In this document: positions 28,064 through 37,302 of the stretch, piece after piece
How positions within the stretch are numbered: the first letter of the stretch is position 1
Layout of the letters: the number at the start of each line of letters is the position of its first letter
Assembly (NCBI GenBank): GCA_964618455.1
Contig: CAZUAQ010000016.1
Span: forward strand, 51,036-115,035
Direction: 5' to 3'
From: CAZUAQ01 sp964618455
Lineage (GTDB): Bacteria > Planctomycetota > Phycisphaerae > UBA1845 > PWPN01
DNA: 64,000 nucleotides
Made by a program: the position numbers and the translations under genes
Notes under the pieces: generated by a model
Told to the model about the DNA's origin: nothing
The model's database searches: none
What the model saw: the letters and a program-made list of their open reading frames with translations, nothing else

Positions 28064-29636
28064 TGGCGGCGAGCACCGCATCGTCGAGCTCCTGCTCGGT
28101 GCGCTCGCCCGGTACTTCGAACTTGAGCTTGAGTTCGCCGATTTCCCGCAGGGCCTCGGCCACGGCATAGTTCGTGTCCTCCGAGAGGTCGAGCTCATCA
28201 TCGGAGGGGCTGCCATGTTCGTCCACCGGGACGACGACCGGCCGCGTGTGCTGCCCGGGATTGGCGCGCAGCACCTGGGCGCCCTGGCCGTTGGTCAGGC
28301 GGACGTAACTGCCCACCGGGAAGATTGACATGCCGTCCAGGAAGATGCGCAGCGCTTCGGCATCGAACCGGCCAAGCTTCGCCTCCCGCAAGAGGACATG
28401 AACGGCATCATGCGGCGTCCGCGCGTTACGATGTGGTCGATGGGCATTCAGCGCCGAGTAGGCGTCCGATGCGGCCACCAGTCGCGCGTAGGGATGAATT
28501 CTTTCCTGGCGTTGTCCACGCGGATAGCCGGAGGAATTGGGACGCTCGTGCGACTGGTATGAAATCATCATGCAGGGTTCGCTGATGCCTTCCATCGCAT
28601 CGAGACAGCTCAGCGAGTACACCGGGTGCCGGCCGATCTCCTTACGCTCCCGGTCGTTGAGCCAGCGGGGGGCGAAGCGCACCTCGTTGGATACCTGCAT
28701 CATGCCGACGTCCTGGAGCAGACTGCCCAGGCCGATCTCGAGAATATCCTCGGACGGATACGCCAGCTCCGTGGCGGTGTTCATGGCGAGCAGGGCGACA
28801 TTGATCCCATGCGGGTACAGGTAATCCTCTGCCACCAGATGAAAATCAAGGATCGACGGCAAAAGGGCCTGGTCCAACCGGGTGAAGTCGAGGAACTGCG
28901 ACATCAGGTTCCGCGCCGCTGAGACGGTCTTGCGCTGGCGGCGAAGTATATCGGCAAACATGGTACCGACTTCGTCAATGGAGTTGCGGAACACGTCGCG
29001 GCCGCGTTCGACCTCGCCGCGAAAATCTCGAAGCCCCAGTCGCGGGCGAGGGCGGAGCGCCATCCGGCGGATCAACCTGGATTCGCTCATGACGTCAATC
29101 ACGCGATCGAGTTCGACCGTCGTGCGCGTCTGGAACGAGTGATGCACCGCCGAGGGCGAGGACTTCTCGTCCGGGCGCGGCATGCAGACCTCGAAGATGC
29201 CCTGCTGTCTCAGCCGGGCCAGGAATTTCGAGGTGATGGGCATGCCTTCCGCAAGCAACATGACGCCATCATGCCGGTAGAGTCCGGTGGGCAGCTTGCT
29301 TCCGAGCTTGAGCTGATCGACGGAGGTAGGTACGAGTTCGCCGATATCACCGCGCGGTTCTTCCTCGGGAAGCGTCTCCGATTCCTTGGGGGCGGGAGCG
29401 GCGATGCGGTACTCCGACCCCCATTCGTCCCGTCCGTACAAGCCGCGTCCACGTTCGGACCGCAGCCGCGCGATGGCGTCGGCGTCGAGCAGCTTTCCGG
29501 CGGGCACCAGCACGCGTCCTTCTTCCGAGAGGATCGCGCCGGGCAGCGGCATGTCGAGGTCGATTCGCTTGAGATCGAGACGATGCATTCCGGCCGGAAG
29601 ATTCTTGGGTCGTGGTTGAACAGACGAGGACCGCAT
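28053..29636 (-). CDS. Degenerate HD-GYP domain protein
   Basis: The middle to C-terminal part (about residues 270-410) is an HD-GYP domain, a class that hydrolyses cyclic-di-GMP. The segment that should read HDIGK is LLQDVGM, losing the metal histidine and the lysine. The GYP loop reads SHERPNSSGYPRG, keeping HE and GYP but lacking the usual DG before it. The HP pair (RHPVYSL) is kept. The N-terminal 200 residues resemble PilZ-independent regulatory regions and are not assigned. It may bind rather than cleave the nucleotide. GGGGAAAT precedes the start. 3' ends overlap with the fucosidase fusion. Confidence 0.75.
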   Translation of the reverse strand: MRSSSVQPRPKNLPAGMHRLDLKRIDLDMPLPGAILSEEGRVLVPAGKLLDADAIARLRSERGRGLYGRDEWGSEYRIAAPAPKESETLPEEEPRGDIGELVPTSVDQLKLGSKLPTGLYRHDGVMLLAEGMPITSKFLARLRQQGIFEVCMPRPDEKSSPSAVHHSFQTRTTVELDRVIDVMSESRLIRRMALRPRPRLGLRDFRGEVERGRDVFRNSIDEVGTMFADILRRQRKTVSAARNLMSQFLDFTRLDQALLPSILDFHLVAEDYLYPHGINVALLAMNTATELAYPSEDILEIGLGSLLQDVGMMQVSNEVRFAPRWLNDRERKEIGRHPVYSLSCLDAMEGISEPCMMISYQSHERPNSSGYPRGQRQERIHPYARLVAASDAYSALNAHRPHRNARTPHDAVHVLLREAKLGRFDAEALRIFLDGMSIFPVGSYVRLTNGQGAQVLRANPGQHTRPVVVPVDEHGSPSDDELDLSEDTNYAVAEALREIGELKLKFEVPGERTEQELDDAVLAAINL

Positions 29637-29915
29637 ATTTCCCCCATGACAATGCGAGGTACGCTGACTATCCGGATCATCGGACGCTCGACGCCGCGAG
29701 ATAATATCCGGGCGTGATGAAAGCCGGCCAAAGATGTCGAAGAAGCATCCGTCACATGACTATCGGTCGTTGGCTGAAGCAAGATCGCGCAGCACCCGCG
29801 GTGAGCAGGTCATGCGCTTGCCCGGGGAAATTTACGATTGAATCGTCAGGAAATGCAAAGCCCGTGTTCCGATAAGCAGCGGCACCGGGAGACGGACGCC
29901 CCCGGTGATCCGCGA

Positions 29916-30625
29916 TCAGTCGGCCAGGCCGAGGTAGAAGTCGTCGACGGCCGCCGCCACGTGGCTCCGGCCGTCCCGGTGCTCCATGTCCACCCAGAAA
30001 TGCACGTTGACCCGGATACGATCGGTCCCCTTGGGCGGGGTGACTTCGAACCGCGGGTTGTACGCAATCCAGGGATTGTAGTCGAGCCCGCAGCGGTTCT
30101 CGGGATTCGCCGCGACGGGCCACCGGGCCTCGAGCCTCTCGTGCTTCAGTTCCTTCTCGCCCTTGAAATATTGAAGGACGAAATCGAGGTGGCTGCCGGC
30201 GCCTTCGCGAAATTGAACGGCATCGCCCATCTTCGGCGTATTCTGGACCCAGTTGCACGTCAGCAGCAGCGGGGCACCGGCGGATTTGTCATATGTCACA
30301 TCCTGGATGAAGACGATCCGGCCCTGTTGGCCTCCCTGCCGAGCTGCTCGAATCCCCGGGTGCCGGGGGTGAAGCCCAGCGGCGCGGTACGCAGCATCTC
30401 CTCGGGGGCCTTCCAGTCACTCGCGTCGAACACGACCGACGACATGCCCGCGCCCAGCTCCTTCCACACCGCGTTGTCCGTCGGCACGTAACAGCCCCGT
30501 TCGGCATCCAGGGTAAATCGCTCAAAACCCGGATCCCGGATCAGATTCTCCGAGGCACGAGCGTGGAGCCCGTTCCATGCGGACAGCGCGAATAATCCGA
30601 CAAAGAAAATGATATGCAGACGCAT
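29916..30625 (-). pseudogene. Frameshifted exported CBM-like protein
   Basis: A small secreted protein gene broken by one frame change. The 5' part encodes a signal peptide and SENLIRDPGFERF and runs to a stop at 30296. The 3' part continues sensibly in another frame, GRIVFIQDVTYDKS onward, ending AAAVDDFYLGLAD. The shift lies at roughly 30310-30340. Joined, the product would be about 230 residues with the N-L-x-DPGFE ... DDFYLG pattern of CBM4/9-type jelly rolls, also seen in larger proteins of this window. It could be real decay or a sequencing error. Confidence 0.6.
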
Positions 30626-30735
30626 CGGTTCACCTTTCCAACGGCAGTCACAAAAAAGCTACGTGAATACCTATACGCAGGAGCGAAGCCCGCGCCGCAC
30701 GATTCATTAAAACTTCGTCACGTCTCGCCGGGCGA

Positions 30736-32460
30736 CTATTTCTCCGCGACCAGCTTGACGTTCTTCCAGATCCCGCCGCACCAGTTCACGTTCCACGCCC
30801 GCACCGCCAGCGTGATCGTTTCGCCTGGCTCGGCGAGGTCGCTCACGTCGACGAGGAACCGCTGGTGACGCATGTTATCGCCGTAGCGCGACGCGAACTG
30901 CAGATTCCCGTCCACGAAGACCGACGCTTCATCGGACACGGCGCCGAAGGCGAGATAGAGGTCGTCGCTATCCTCCGGCAACTCGTCGGGCACGGTGTAC
31001 TCCAGGCGGTACCAGCCGGCGCCGTCGTACGGCGAGTAGCCCTGGTTCTCCCAGAATTCGCGGATCTCGACGGTGTCCCATTCACTGTCGTCGAAGTCCT
31101 CCGCATGCCAGCCTTCTTTGTGGCCGACCTCGTCGGGATCGATCTTGAACCGCCATGTCAGCGGAAGATCCTCGACGAAGGTGTACTCCTCCCACAGATC
31201 ATCGAACGTGGCTTCGTCCTTGTAACCTTCCTGCGTCTTGGCGGGCAGGTTGCGATAGGTATTGGGCTTGCGATCGCGCTTGGGTTCGGGCACCGTGGGC
31301 TGATGGGCGATCTTCAGCGCGTCGAGGTATTCCTGCGGCAGCGGACGCATGACCTCCTCGCCGTTCTCGTCGAGCGTCTTGGCCGTGCCCTTCCACCAGT
31401 TCATCACGCCCGGCCACATCCACACGTAGCCGTCGCTGTAGGCCAGCGCGTGATGAATGCTGTAAGCGAATTCCTCGGGCGTGTAGTAGTTCGTCTCGAA
31501 ATCATCCACGCTGAACGGGCGCCCCTGGCTGGCGTTCTCCCAGCAATCCGCCCAGAACGAGAAGCCCGCCCGGTGGTTGCTCCTGTACTTGTCCGGCACG
31601 AAGCTCTTCTCCGGCATGAGCTCGGTCATCATGGCCCGCTGGCGGGCGTACGACCCCGGCACCCGGTTGCTGAACGACTGCTCGTGCATGTCGTAGATCT
31701 CCGCTTCCGGGCCGCACTCACTCAGCATGCCGTCCACGAACGCCGAAACGAGCGTGTAGATCTGCTCGCGCGAGACCGGGTGCTGCGGCACGCCGTAGTA
31801 GCTGCCGGAATACCCGAAGAGCAGCATAATCTTGATGTCGGGGAACTCGGTGTTAACCGCCCGCATCACCTTCGCCCCCTGCTTGAAGACCTGCTTGCGG
31901 TACTCCTCGTAGCTCTTGCTCTTGGCGTGGGTCTGCCTGACGTAGCCGAACAGCGGCAGGCCTTCGTAGTACTCCGAGTCGAAGCAGATGCCGACGAACC
32001 CGGACTTCTTTGCCGCTCGTGCCGCGATGCGCCAGTTCTCCGCCACCCAGTCGAGGTCGTCGTACCAGTCGTAGTCCTCACCCGTTTTGCCGGGGTAGGA
32101 GTACACGAGATAGAAGTTGTCGGTGTGCCGGCCGTGATCCTTGGCCGATGCTTTCTCGATGAAGCTGTCGAGGGCGTCCGGCTCGTACTTTTTCTGGAAC
32201 GCCATCATGCCGCCGGTAATCACACCATCGAAATGGACATCGTCATCCCCGACGTAGGGCCCGCGATAACACAGCAGTTTCTTGCCCTCGGTGGTCGGCG
32301 TGAAATTCTCCTTCGGATACGGCAGGCACGCCTGCTTGCCGTCGGCATCGGTAAAGCCGCAGTACTCCTTGTGCGAACAGGCCGAAAGCAGCGTCACGGC
32401 CAGGGCAGCAATCAACGCCAATGAAGTGAAGCGGAACGTGAAGGGGCGAGGGGGGTTCAT
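30736..32460 (-). CDS. Surface lipoprotein, TIM-barrel-like with sugar-binding domain
   Basis: Function unknown, probably a glycoside hydrolase or glycan-binding protein. The signal ends in the lipobox LLSAC, so the 574-residue product is lipid-anchored. The central region (about 60-390) has the feel of a TIM barrel: LVYSYPG, GFVGICFDSEYYEG, KIMLLFGYS and YVWMWPGVMNWW. The catalytic residues cannot be assigned. The C-terminal 140 residues form a jelly roll like the N-terminal domain of GH2 enzymes (GAGWYRLEYTV, ASVFVDGN, LAVRAWN). The start at 32460 follows GGAGAG. Confidence 0.7.
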   Translation of the reverse strand: MNPPRPFTFRFTSLALIAALAVTLLSACSHKEYCGFTDADGKQACLPYPKENFTPTTEGKKLLCYRGPYVGDDDVHFDGVITGGMMAFQKKYEPDALDSFIEKASAKDHGRHTDNFYLVYSYPGKTGEDYDWYDDLDWVAENWRIAARAAKKSGFVGICFDSEYYEGLPLFGYVRQTHAKSKSYEEYRKQVFKQGAKVMRAVNTEFPDIKIMLLFGYSGSYYGVPQHPVSREQIYTLVSAFVDGMLSECGPEAEIYDMHEQSFSNRVPGSYARQRAMMTELMPEKSFVPDKYRSNHRAGFSFWADCWENASQGRPFSVDDFETNYYTPEEFAYSIHHALAYSDGYVWMWPGVMNWWKGTAKTLDENGEEVMRPLPQEYLDALKIAHQPTVPEPKRDRKPNTYRNLPAKTQEGYKDEATFDDLWEEYTFVEDLPLTWRFKIDPDEVGHKEGWHAEDFDDSEWDTVEIREFWENQGYSPYDGAGWYRLEYTVPDELPEDSDDLYLAFGAVSDEASVFVDGNLQFASRYGDNMRHQRFLVDVSDLAEPGETITLAVRAWNVNWCGGIWKNVKLVAEK

Positions 32461-32609
32461 GAATTCTCTCCATCGAAGATTCTGGATGCATGTCGTGTGA
32501 TGCGATGGGCAGCGCGGAAACGATGCTCCATCCACGGGAAGTGGAGTTTTAGCCGCTAACGGGCTTTAACTCAAGGCGAATCACAGGGTGCGAGGCGCCG
32601 GGTACCCAT

Positions 32610-32850
32610 TCAGGGCGCCAGGCAGGCCGGGTCGATCGGCAGTCCCGCGCCGGAGAGGCAGTTTACATAGGCGGCAAAGTCGTCGGCATCCACATTGGCA
32701 TCGCCGTCCATATTGGCCGGCCCGCACTCCTTCTGGGCGGAAGGGAAGACCGCGTTCATGCAGAACTGAAAGGCGCCGAAATCATCCATATCAAGGTCAC
32801 CGTCCTGATCGATGTCGATGGTCCAGAGACTCATCGGCGGGGAGGTTCCG
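32610..32850 (-). pseudogene. Out-of-frame EF-hand tail of the beta-helix gene
   Basis: Encodes, in a frame shifted from the upstream beta-helix gene, SLWTIDIDQDGDLDMDDF followed by a second EF-hand (MDGDANVDADDFAAYVNC) and the ending CLSGAGLPIDPAC. Such tails close two other exported proteins in this window, so this is most likely the true C-terminus of the gene starting at 34872, cut off by a one-base change near 32836-32858. Confidence 0.65.
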
Positions 32851-34872
32851 ACCGGCGAGATGGAATGTGCTCTCGAACACGCCCGGCGCAGTTTTGCGTA
32901 CGTCGAGGTGAGGACCATCGCCGACGATCTCCGCCGAGGCGACCTCGGTCCAGGGCTCACCATGTACAGTCACCTGGAATGCGTAAGGCCACACCGATTG
33001 GCGGCTCAACGTGACCTCGGGCGCGGACGGCTGAAGTCCCGCCAGGTCGGCGTCGGTGTGCGGGAAGTCGGGATCGCCGGGAGAGACGCCGATCGAGTTG
33101 TCACCGCCGGGATTCTCCTCGGTGCTGCCCGCGAAGTTCATGTCGTCGTTGCGTCCTGGATTGAAGCGGATGAAACTCGCAAAGGGCGCGCCCTGTGGGG
33201 CCCAATACGTCGAGGGATCGTACAGGATGTTCCTCGTGATCAACCAGTTGTTCGTGCCCTGGTCGAAGAAGATATTGTTGTTCTGCCAGTCGATGCCCGC
33301 CGTTTCGCCGGAGCCGACACCATGCAGCAGATTGTTGCGAAGGACCGCGCCGGGAATGTGCCCGAGCGTGTAGATGCATCCTCCGTCATTGAGCACCTGC
33401 ATCACGTTCTTGACGCGGTTGTACTCGACCACCACATTCAGATGGCTCGTCGTCGTGTTGTGCCAGTTGAAGCCGAGCGAGATTCCGGTGTACGGCGTAT
33501 CGCGGACAAGATTGTGGTGGATGTGCGAATTCGTGCAGAACGCCTCCCAGATTCCGACCGCGCCCCAGGCGACCTGGCCGACCTGTTGAATCAGGTTTTG
33601 CGTGATGACGTTGCCATCGGGTACATCGGCGGGATCGGGCCAGTCGGTGCTCAGCCACGTCGCGCCGTCGAGCAAGGCTTCCGTATCGCGATTCCCGCGA
33701 TAACCAACCATGATGCCCGTACCACCGACATCCTCAATGATGCAGTGGCTGACGGTATTGTTTCGCGCGCGAGGTCCCAAACCGATCGCCGACGCGCCGA
33801 GATGACGAAAACGGCAGGAGTCCACGGAGCAGTCGCTCGCATATGACAATTCGAAGGCTACGGGGATCACAAAGGATTCACTGCCCCATTGATGCGAATA
33901 ATGTCCCGCCTGCACTTCGTCGTAACCTTCGGCCGGCAACGTCCATTGACTGTGTTCAAACGTGATGCCCTCAAAGTGTAGATTCTCGACCGGGTCCGCG
34001 GCGGTGCCCTCGACGATCACCAGGTGGCGGATCGCAGAGGCGATGAAGGAAAGCGTATTGGGATCTTCGCCACTTGATGCTAAGTAACGCAGTTCCCCCG
34101 TCGCGCGTTCGAGATACCACTCAGCCACCTGGTCGATGAAGGAAGGCGCGTGCTCGAAGAAGATCTCCCGTCCCGGCGCCGCCGTCGTCCAACTGTGACC
34201 GATGTTACCCGTCGGGGTCGTCGTGACGATCGTGTCATCATTGGTCGAGGCGATGGGGCTCCGGCTGATCGCCCAGTTGTGACGCACCACGAGCTCGGAA
34301 TCCTTGCCGGCGAGATCAACGAAGAGGTGCCCGTTCATCGTGAACGTCTTCACGTCAGGCGAAACGGTCTGAAGTGTGAAGTAGTTGCCGGGGTTCGGGA
34401 ACCGCGCCCGCTGGGCGCGCTGCCCGTCGACGAAGAGCTGGCGGAACCACCACTGCCCGCTCTGCACGTCGGCGAGTGAGGTCGACCAGAGATCGTTGCC
34501 CTGCGCCGTCCAGCCGCCCACCTCGCGACCACCGCTGATGACCGGGATCTCGTCGGCGAATGCACGGTACGTGATCGCGTACGCGGCGTCGCCGGAGTCG
34601 GCCGGACCGAAGACCAGAGGCGCATCGAGCCGATACGTCCCGCCACGTAGGATCACGTCCACATTTTCCATCAATCCCCCGGCGATGAGCCCGCGCACGA
34701 CGCTTTGCGCGTGGGCGACGGTCTGGAAGGGGGCTTCCAGCGTTCCGGAGTTGGCGTCATCGCCATCCGTCGCGACGTAATAGGTGGCGGCGGATGCCGG
34801 GGAAACTGCCAGGACGGCGACAAGGAGGAGGTCCCCGATACGGCTACTGGGACGACGATGCAGGGTGATCAT
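32797..34872 (-). CDS. Secreted right-handed beta-helix protein
   Basis: Likely a polysaccharide lyase or glycan-binding protein of the parallel beta-helix type. A signal peptide ends SPASA, and the mature protein starts TYYVATDGDDANSGT, a common opening for these proteins. Repeated rungs with N-x-I/V patterns run through residues 280-560 (FEGITFEHS, NTVSHCIIEDVGGTGI, NSHIHHNLVRDTPYTGISLG, NNLLHGV). The last in-frame residues (NLPADESLDHRHRSGR) do not look coding and mark a frame change; the natural tail is the EF-hand pair in the next frame. Substrate unknown. Weak GAGAA precedes the ATG. Confidence 0.75.
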   Translation of the reverse strand: MITLHRRPSSRIGDLLLVAVLAVSPASAATYYVATDGDDANSGTLEAPFQTVAHAQSVVRGLIAGGLMENVDVILRGGTYRLDAPLVFGPADSGDAAYAITYRAFADEIPVISGGREVGGWTAQGNDLWSTSLADVQSGQWWFRQLFVDGQRAQRARFPNPGNYFTLQTVSPDVKTFTMNGHLFVDLAGKDSELVVRHNWAISRSPIASTNDDTIVTTTPTGNIGHSWTTAAPGREIFFEHAPSFIDQVAEWYLERATGELRYLASSGEDPNTLSFIASAIRHLVIVEGTAADPVENLHFEGITFEHSQWTLPAEGYDEVQAGHYSHQWGSESFVIPVAFELSYASDCSVDSCRFRHLGASAIGLGPRARNNTVSHCIIEDVGGTGIMVGYRGNRDTEALLDGATWLSTDWPDPADVPDGNVITQNLIQQVGQVAWGAVGIWEAFCTNSHIHHNLVRDTPYTGISLGFNWHNTTTSHLNVVVEYNRVKNVMQVLNDGGCIYTLGHIPGAVLRNNLLHGVGSGETAGIDWQNNNIFFDQGTNNWLITRNILYDPSTYWAPQGAPFASFIRFNPGRNDDMNFAGSTEENPGGDNSIGVSPGDPDFPHTDADLAGLQPSAPEVTLSRQSVWPYAFQVTVHGEPWTEVASAEIVGDGPHLDVRKTAPGVFESTFHLAGRNLPADESLDHRHRSGR

Positions 34873-35050
34873 GGGGTTTTCTCGGGAGGCCTGTTGTGGT
34901 GCTTCTCTCGCAGATCGACCATACGGATGCCATTGCCGGTTGTTCGGTTACGTTTGAAGGTAACGGAATACGGGGCGTGGAATCAAGGCTCCGGCCGACC
35001 GGGTGGGCATCCAGGTCAGTGAATAAGGATCGGAAGACGCGATGCGAACA

Positions 35051-35467
35051 TTAATCCCCGCAGACGGTCACGACGATCTGCCGCTGCCGGGGCTTGATAT
35101 CGCATTCGAGGTGGAAGATCTGTTGCCACGTGCCGAGAACGAGTTGCCCGTCGCGCACCGGCACGGTGATCTCCGGTCCGAGCCAGGTCGCCTGAAGATG
35201 GGAGTGGCCATTGCCGTCGTGCCATGCCTGCTCGTGGCCGTAGTGCGAACTGGGCGGGAGGAGTTTATCGAGCATCTCCGGCAGATCCCGCTGCAGGCCC
35301 GGCTCGAACTCGATGGTGCCGATCGCGCCGGTGCTGCCGACGTTGAAGACGTGCGCCGTCCCGGCGGTGATGCCCGCGTCCGCAACGATCCGCGCTACCT
35401 TGCCCGTGATGTCTTGCATGTCGGTATGTCCCGATGTCTCGACGACGAACTGATCCTGATGCGTCAT
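35051..35467 (-). CDS. YjbQ/UPF0047 family protein
   Basis: Small 138-residue protein of the YjbQ family. Members show weak thiamine-phosphate synthase activity, but the physiological role is unsettled. Conserved segments seen are MQDITGKVARIV, FNVGSTGAI, EFEPGLQRDLPEMLD, WHDGNGHSHLQAT and LGTWQQIFHLECD, which hold the histidine and aspartate cluster of the family. The start follows GGAG. It appears to be a single-gene unit with about 297 bases of apparently empty sequence upstream. Confidence 0.87.
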   Translation of the reverse strand: MTHQDQFVVETSGHTDMQDITGKVARIVADAGITAGTAHVFNVGSTGAIGTIEFEPGLQRDLPEMLDKLLPPSSHYGHEQAWHDGNGHSHLQATWLGPEITVPVRDGQLVLGTWQQIFHLECDIKPRQRQIVVTVCGD

Positions 35468-35764
35468 GAAGTCGCTCCGGTGCGCAAATGTCAGATACGC
35501 GCATCATAAGCACAGAGCGCTTGAAGGTAAATCGATGAATACAGTATGGCTCATCAGGTGGCCCAGATACTGTCGATATTCGCTTCTCAAAGGAAAGGCA
35601 TCAAGACGATCCTCGTGTCACTTGGGGTATCTTTGATGCACTCGACGGCTTGCCTCTCTGCTTCCTGAAGAGCGCTATACCGACGGGCTCATTCATGTTG
35701 AGAGATTTCGACGGTCAGGTTGGGCATGAGTCGAATCCCAGGCAGAACTTTTTCGCTCGTCTGA

Positions 35765-36742
35765 TCACGTACGTCGCCGATGGCGCGTGACGATCCCGGC
35801 TACCGATGCCATCAGCATCATCATGGTAGTCGGCAGCGCGCCCGTGCCGCAATTGTCGGCGGAGGTCGTGTCGCCGGCGGGCTGATGGGTGCCGTCATCG
35901 CCGCTGTCGGGCACGTCCTGATTGGCGTCGTCATCGTTTCCGTCATCGGGATCGGCGTCGGTTGCATCATTCGGATTCCCATCCGACGTGGCGGGGAGCA
36001 CCGCCGCGTCGCAGGCATCGGGCACGCCGTTATCGTTCGTGTCCGCATCGTCGTCATGTCCGACACACAAATCGCACCGATCTCCGTGGCCGTCGCCGTC
36101 GCTGTCGCGCTGCGTCGGATTCGTCCAGGCGGGGCAGTTGTCGCAGACGGTGCCCACGCCGTCGCCGTCCATGTCGAACTGATTGGCGTTCGAAACGAGC
36201 GGACAATTGTCGCACGCATCGCCAAGCCCGTCGCCGTCACTGTCGAGCTGATCCTCGTTGGGCACGTCCGGGCAGTTGTCGCACAGATCGCCGACGCCAT
36301 CGCGGTCCGTGTCCTTCTGTTCCACGTCGGAGACCTCCGGACATCGATCACAGGCATCGCCCACACCATCGCCGTCGGTATCGGTCTGGTTCGGATTGAC
36401 CTCGTACAGGCAGTTGTCACAGAGATCGCCAAAACCGTCGCCGTCCCAGTCGTTCTGTGTCAGGTTGAACGTCCCGGGGCAGTTGTCGATGCAGTCCATC
36501 ACCTTGTCGAGGTCGAGATCGATGTCCGCCACGCCGCACCCGCAGACCCCCGGCGCGAACTTCTCAGGGTCGTCCGGACAGGCGTCCTGGGCCGCCAGGC
36601 CCGCAGGCCACGCGGCCAGGAGGAGGGCGACGGCGAGCCCCCCCGCAAGCCGTCGGCCTCTGGCCTTGAATCCTTCGCGATCGCCAGACGAGATCGAGTT
36701 CTGAAGTGCCATTTCCATCGAATGTGTTCCCCTTTTCATCAT
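35765..36742 (-). CDS. Thrombospondin type 3 repeat protein with Cys-Gly/TM/Arg tail
   Basis: Exported calcium-binding protein. After a signal peptide (ending GLAAQ) there are about seven thrombospondin type 3 repeats of the form D-x-DGDG-x-GD-x-CDNCP, covering residues 70-255. An acidic, aspartate-rich linker follows. The extreme C-terminus is NCGTGALP, a methionine-rich hydrophobic segment and RHRRRT, which resembles known C-terminal sorting signals (a Cys-Gly motif, a membrane helix, a basic end). It is probably surface displayed and rigidified by calcium. The start follows AAGGAGG at ideal spacing. Confidence 0.82.
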   Translation of the reverse strand: MMKRGTHSMEMALQNSISSGDREGFKARGRRLAGGLAVALLLAAWPAGLAAQDACPDDPEKFAPGVCGCGVADIDLDLDKVMDCIDNCPGTFNLTQNDWDGDGFGDLCDNCLYEVNPNQTDTDGDGVGDACDRCPEVSDVEQKDTDRDGVGDLCDNCPDVPNEDQLDSDGDGLGDACDNCPLVSNANQFDMDGDGVGTVCDNCPAWTNPTQRDSDGDGHGDRCDLCVGHDDDADTNDNGVPDACDAAVLPATSDGNPNDATDADPDDGNDDDANQDVPDSGDDGTHQPAGDTTSADNCGTGALPTTMMMLMASVAGIVTRHRRRT

Positions 36743-37302
36743 GTGCCTCCTTGGCAGACAGGCGAAGAGACTGTGGCCTCGAAGCGAAGAGCACGGCAGG
36801 TCGTGTCAGGCGCGGCGCGGAGAAACTCCCGCCCGGATACCGCGAAGGCTCGAGCAGGAATGCCGGCGCACGCTGATGCGGATTGCCCCGCTTCTCATGG
36901 TTCCACGTCTGGTAGAAATGTTTCGTCAAGCAACCCCGGAGGTCGCTGAATGTGGCGGCGTTGCTTCCCGAAACCCCGTTTCAATGATCATACCGAGCAG
37001 GCTCAATGGGACATGCGGCCCGCGCGGTAACCCTAGTGAGTCCTCAGAAGAGTCCTCCCCATCCCGCCGAGGCGGGACACCCCTTCTATCCCGGTAGTCT
37101 ACTTCCAAATCCAAAGATATGCAAGGCTCTCTTATGAATGTGACCGAGCCTTTACAATTGCATGCGTCGACGCCGGGGGTAAACTGAGCCTTCCTGAAGA
37201 CCTCAACGTGTGTACGCTGTCCAAGAAGGGGATGTTCCTCGAGCTTGCACACTACTTTAGACACGCCTGACCGCAAAATGTTTCCGAGGGTCGGAGCAAT
37301 TC
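36743..37302. other. 560-base intergenic region
   Basis: Divergent region between the thrombospondin-repeat gene and the MscS gene. Open frames here have no coding look. I see a possible promoter for the channel gene, TTGCAT (37158-37163) then 16 bases then TAAACT (37180-37185), and a small GC stem-loop at 37062-37077. No tRNA or known RNA family was recognised. Confidence 0.4.

Noticed and set aside
35701..35764. tRNA T-arm-like string GAGTCGAATCCC
   Set aside because: No matching acceptor stem, anticodon arm or paired T-stem could be found around it.
36741..37276. Open frames of 118 and 116 codons in the intergenic region
   Set aside because: They lack ribosome sites and look like arginine- and serine-rich chance frames on opposite strands.
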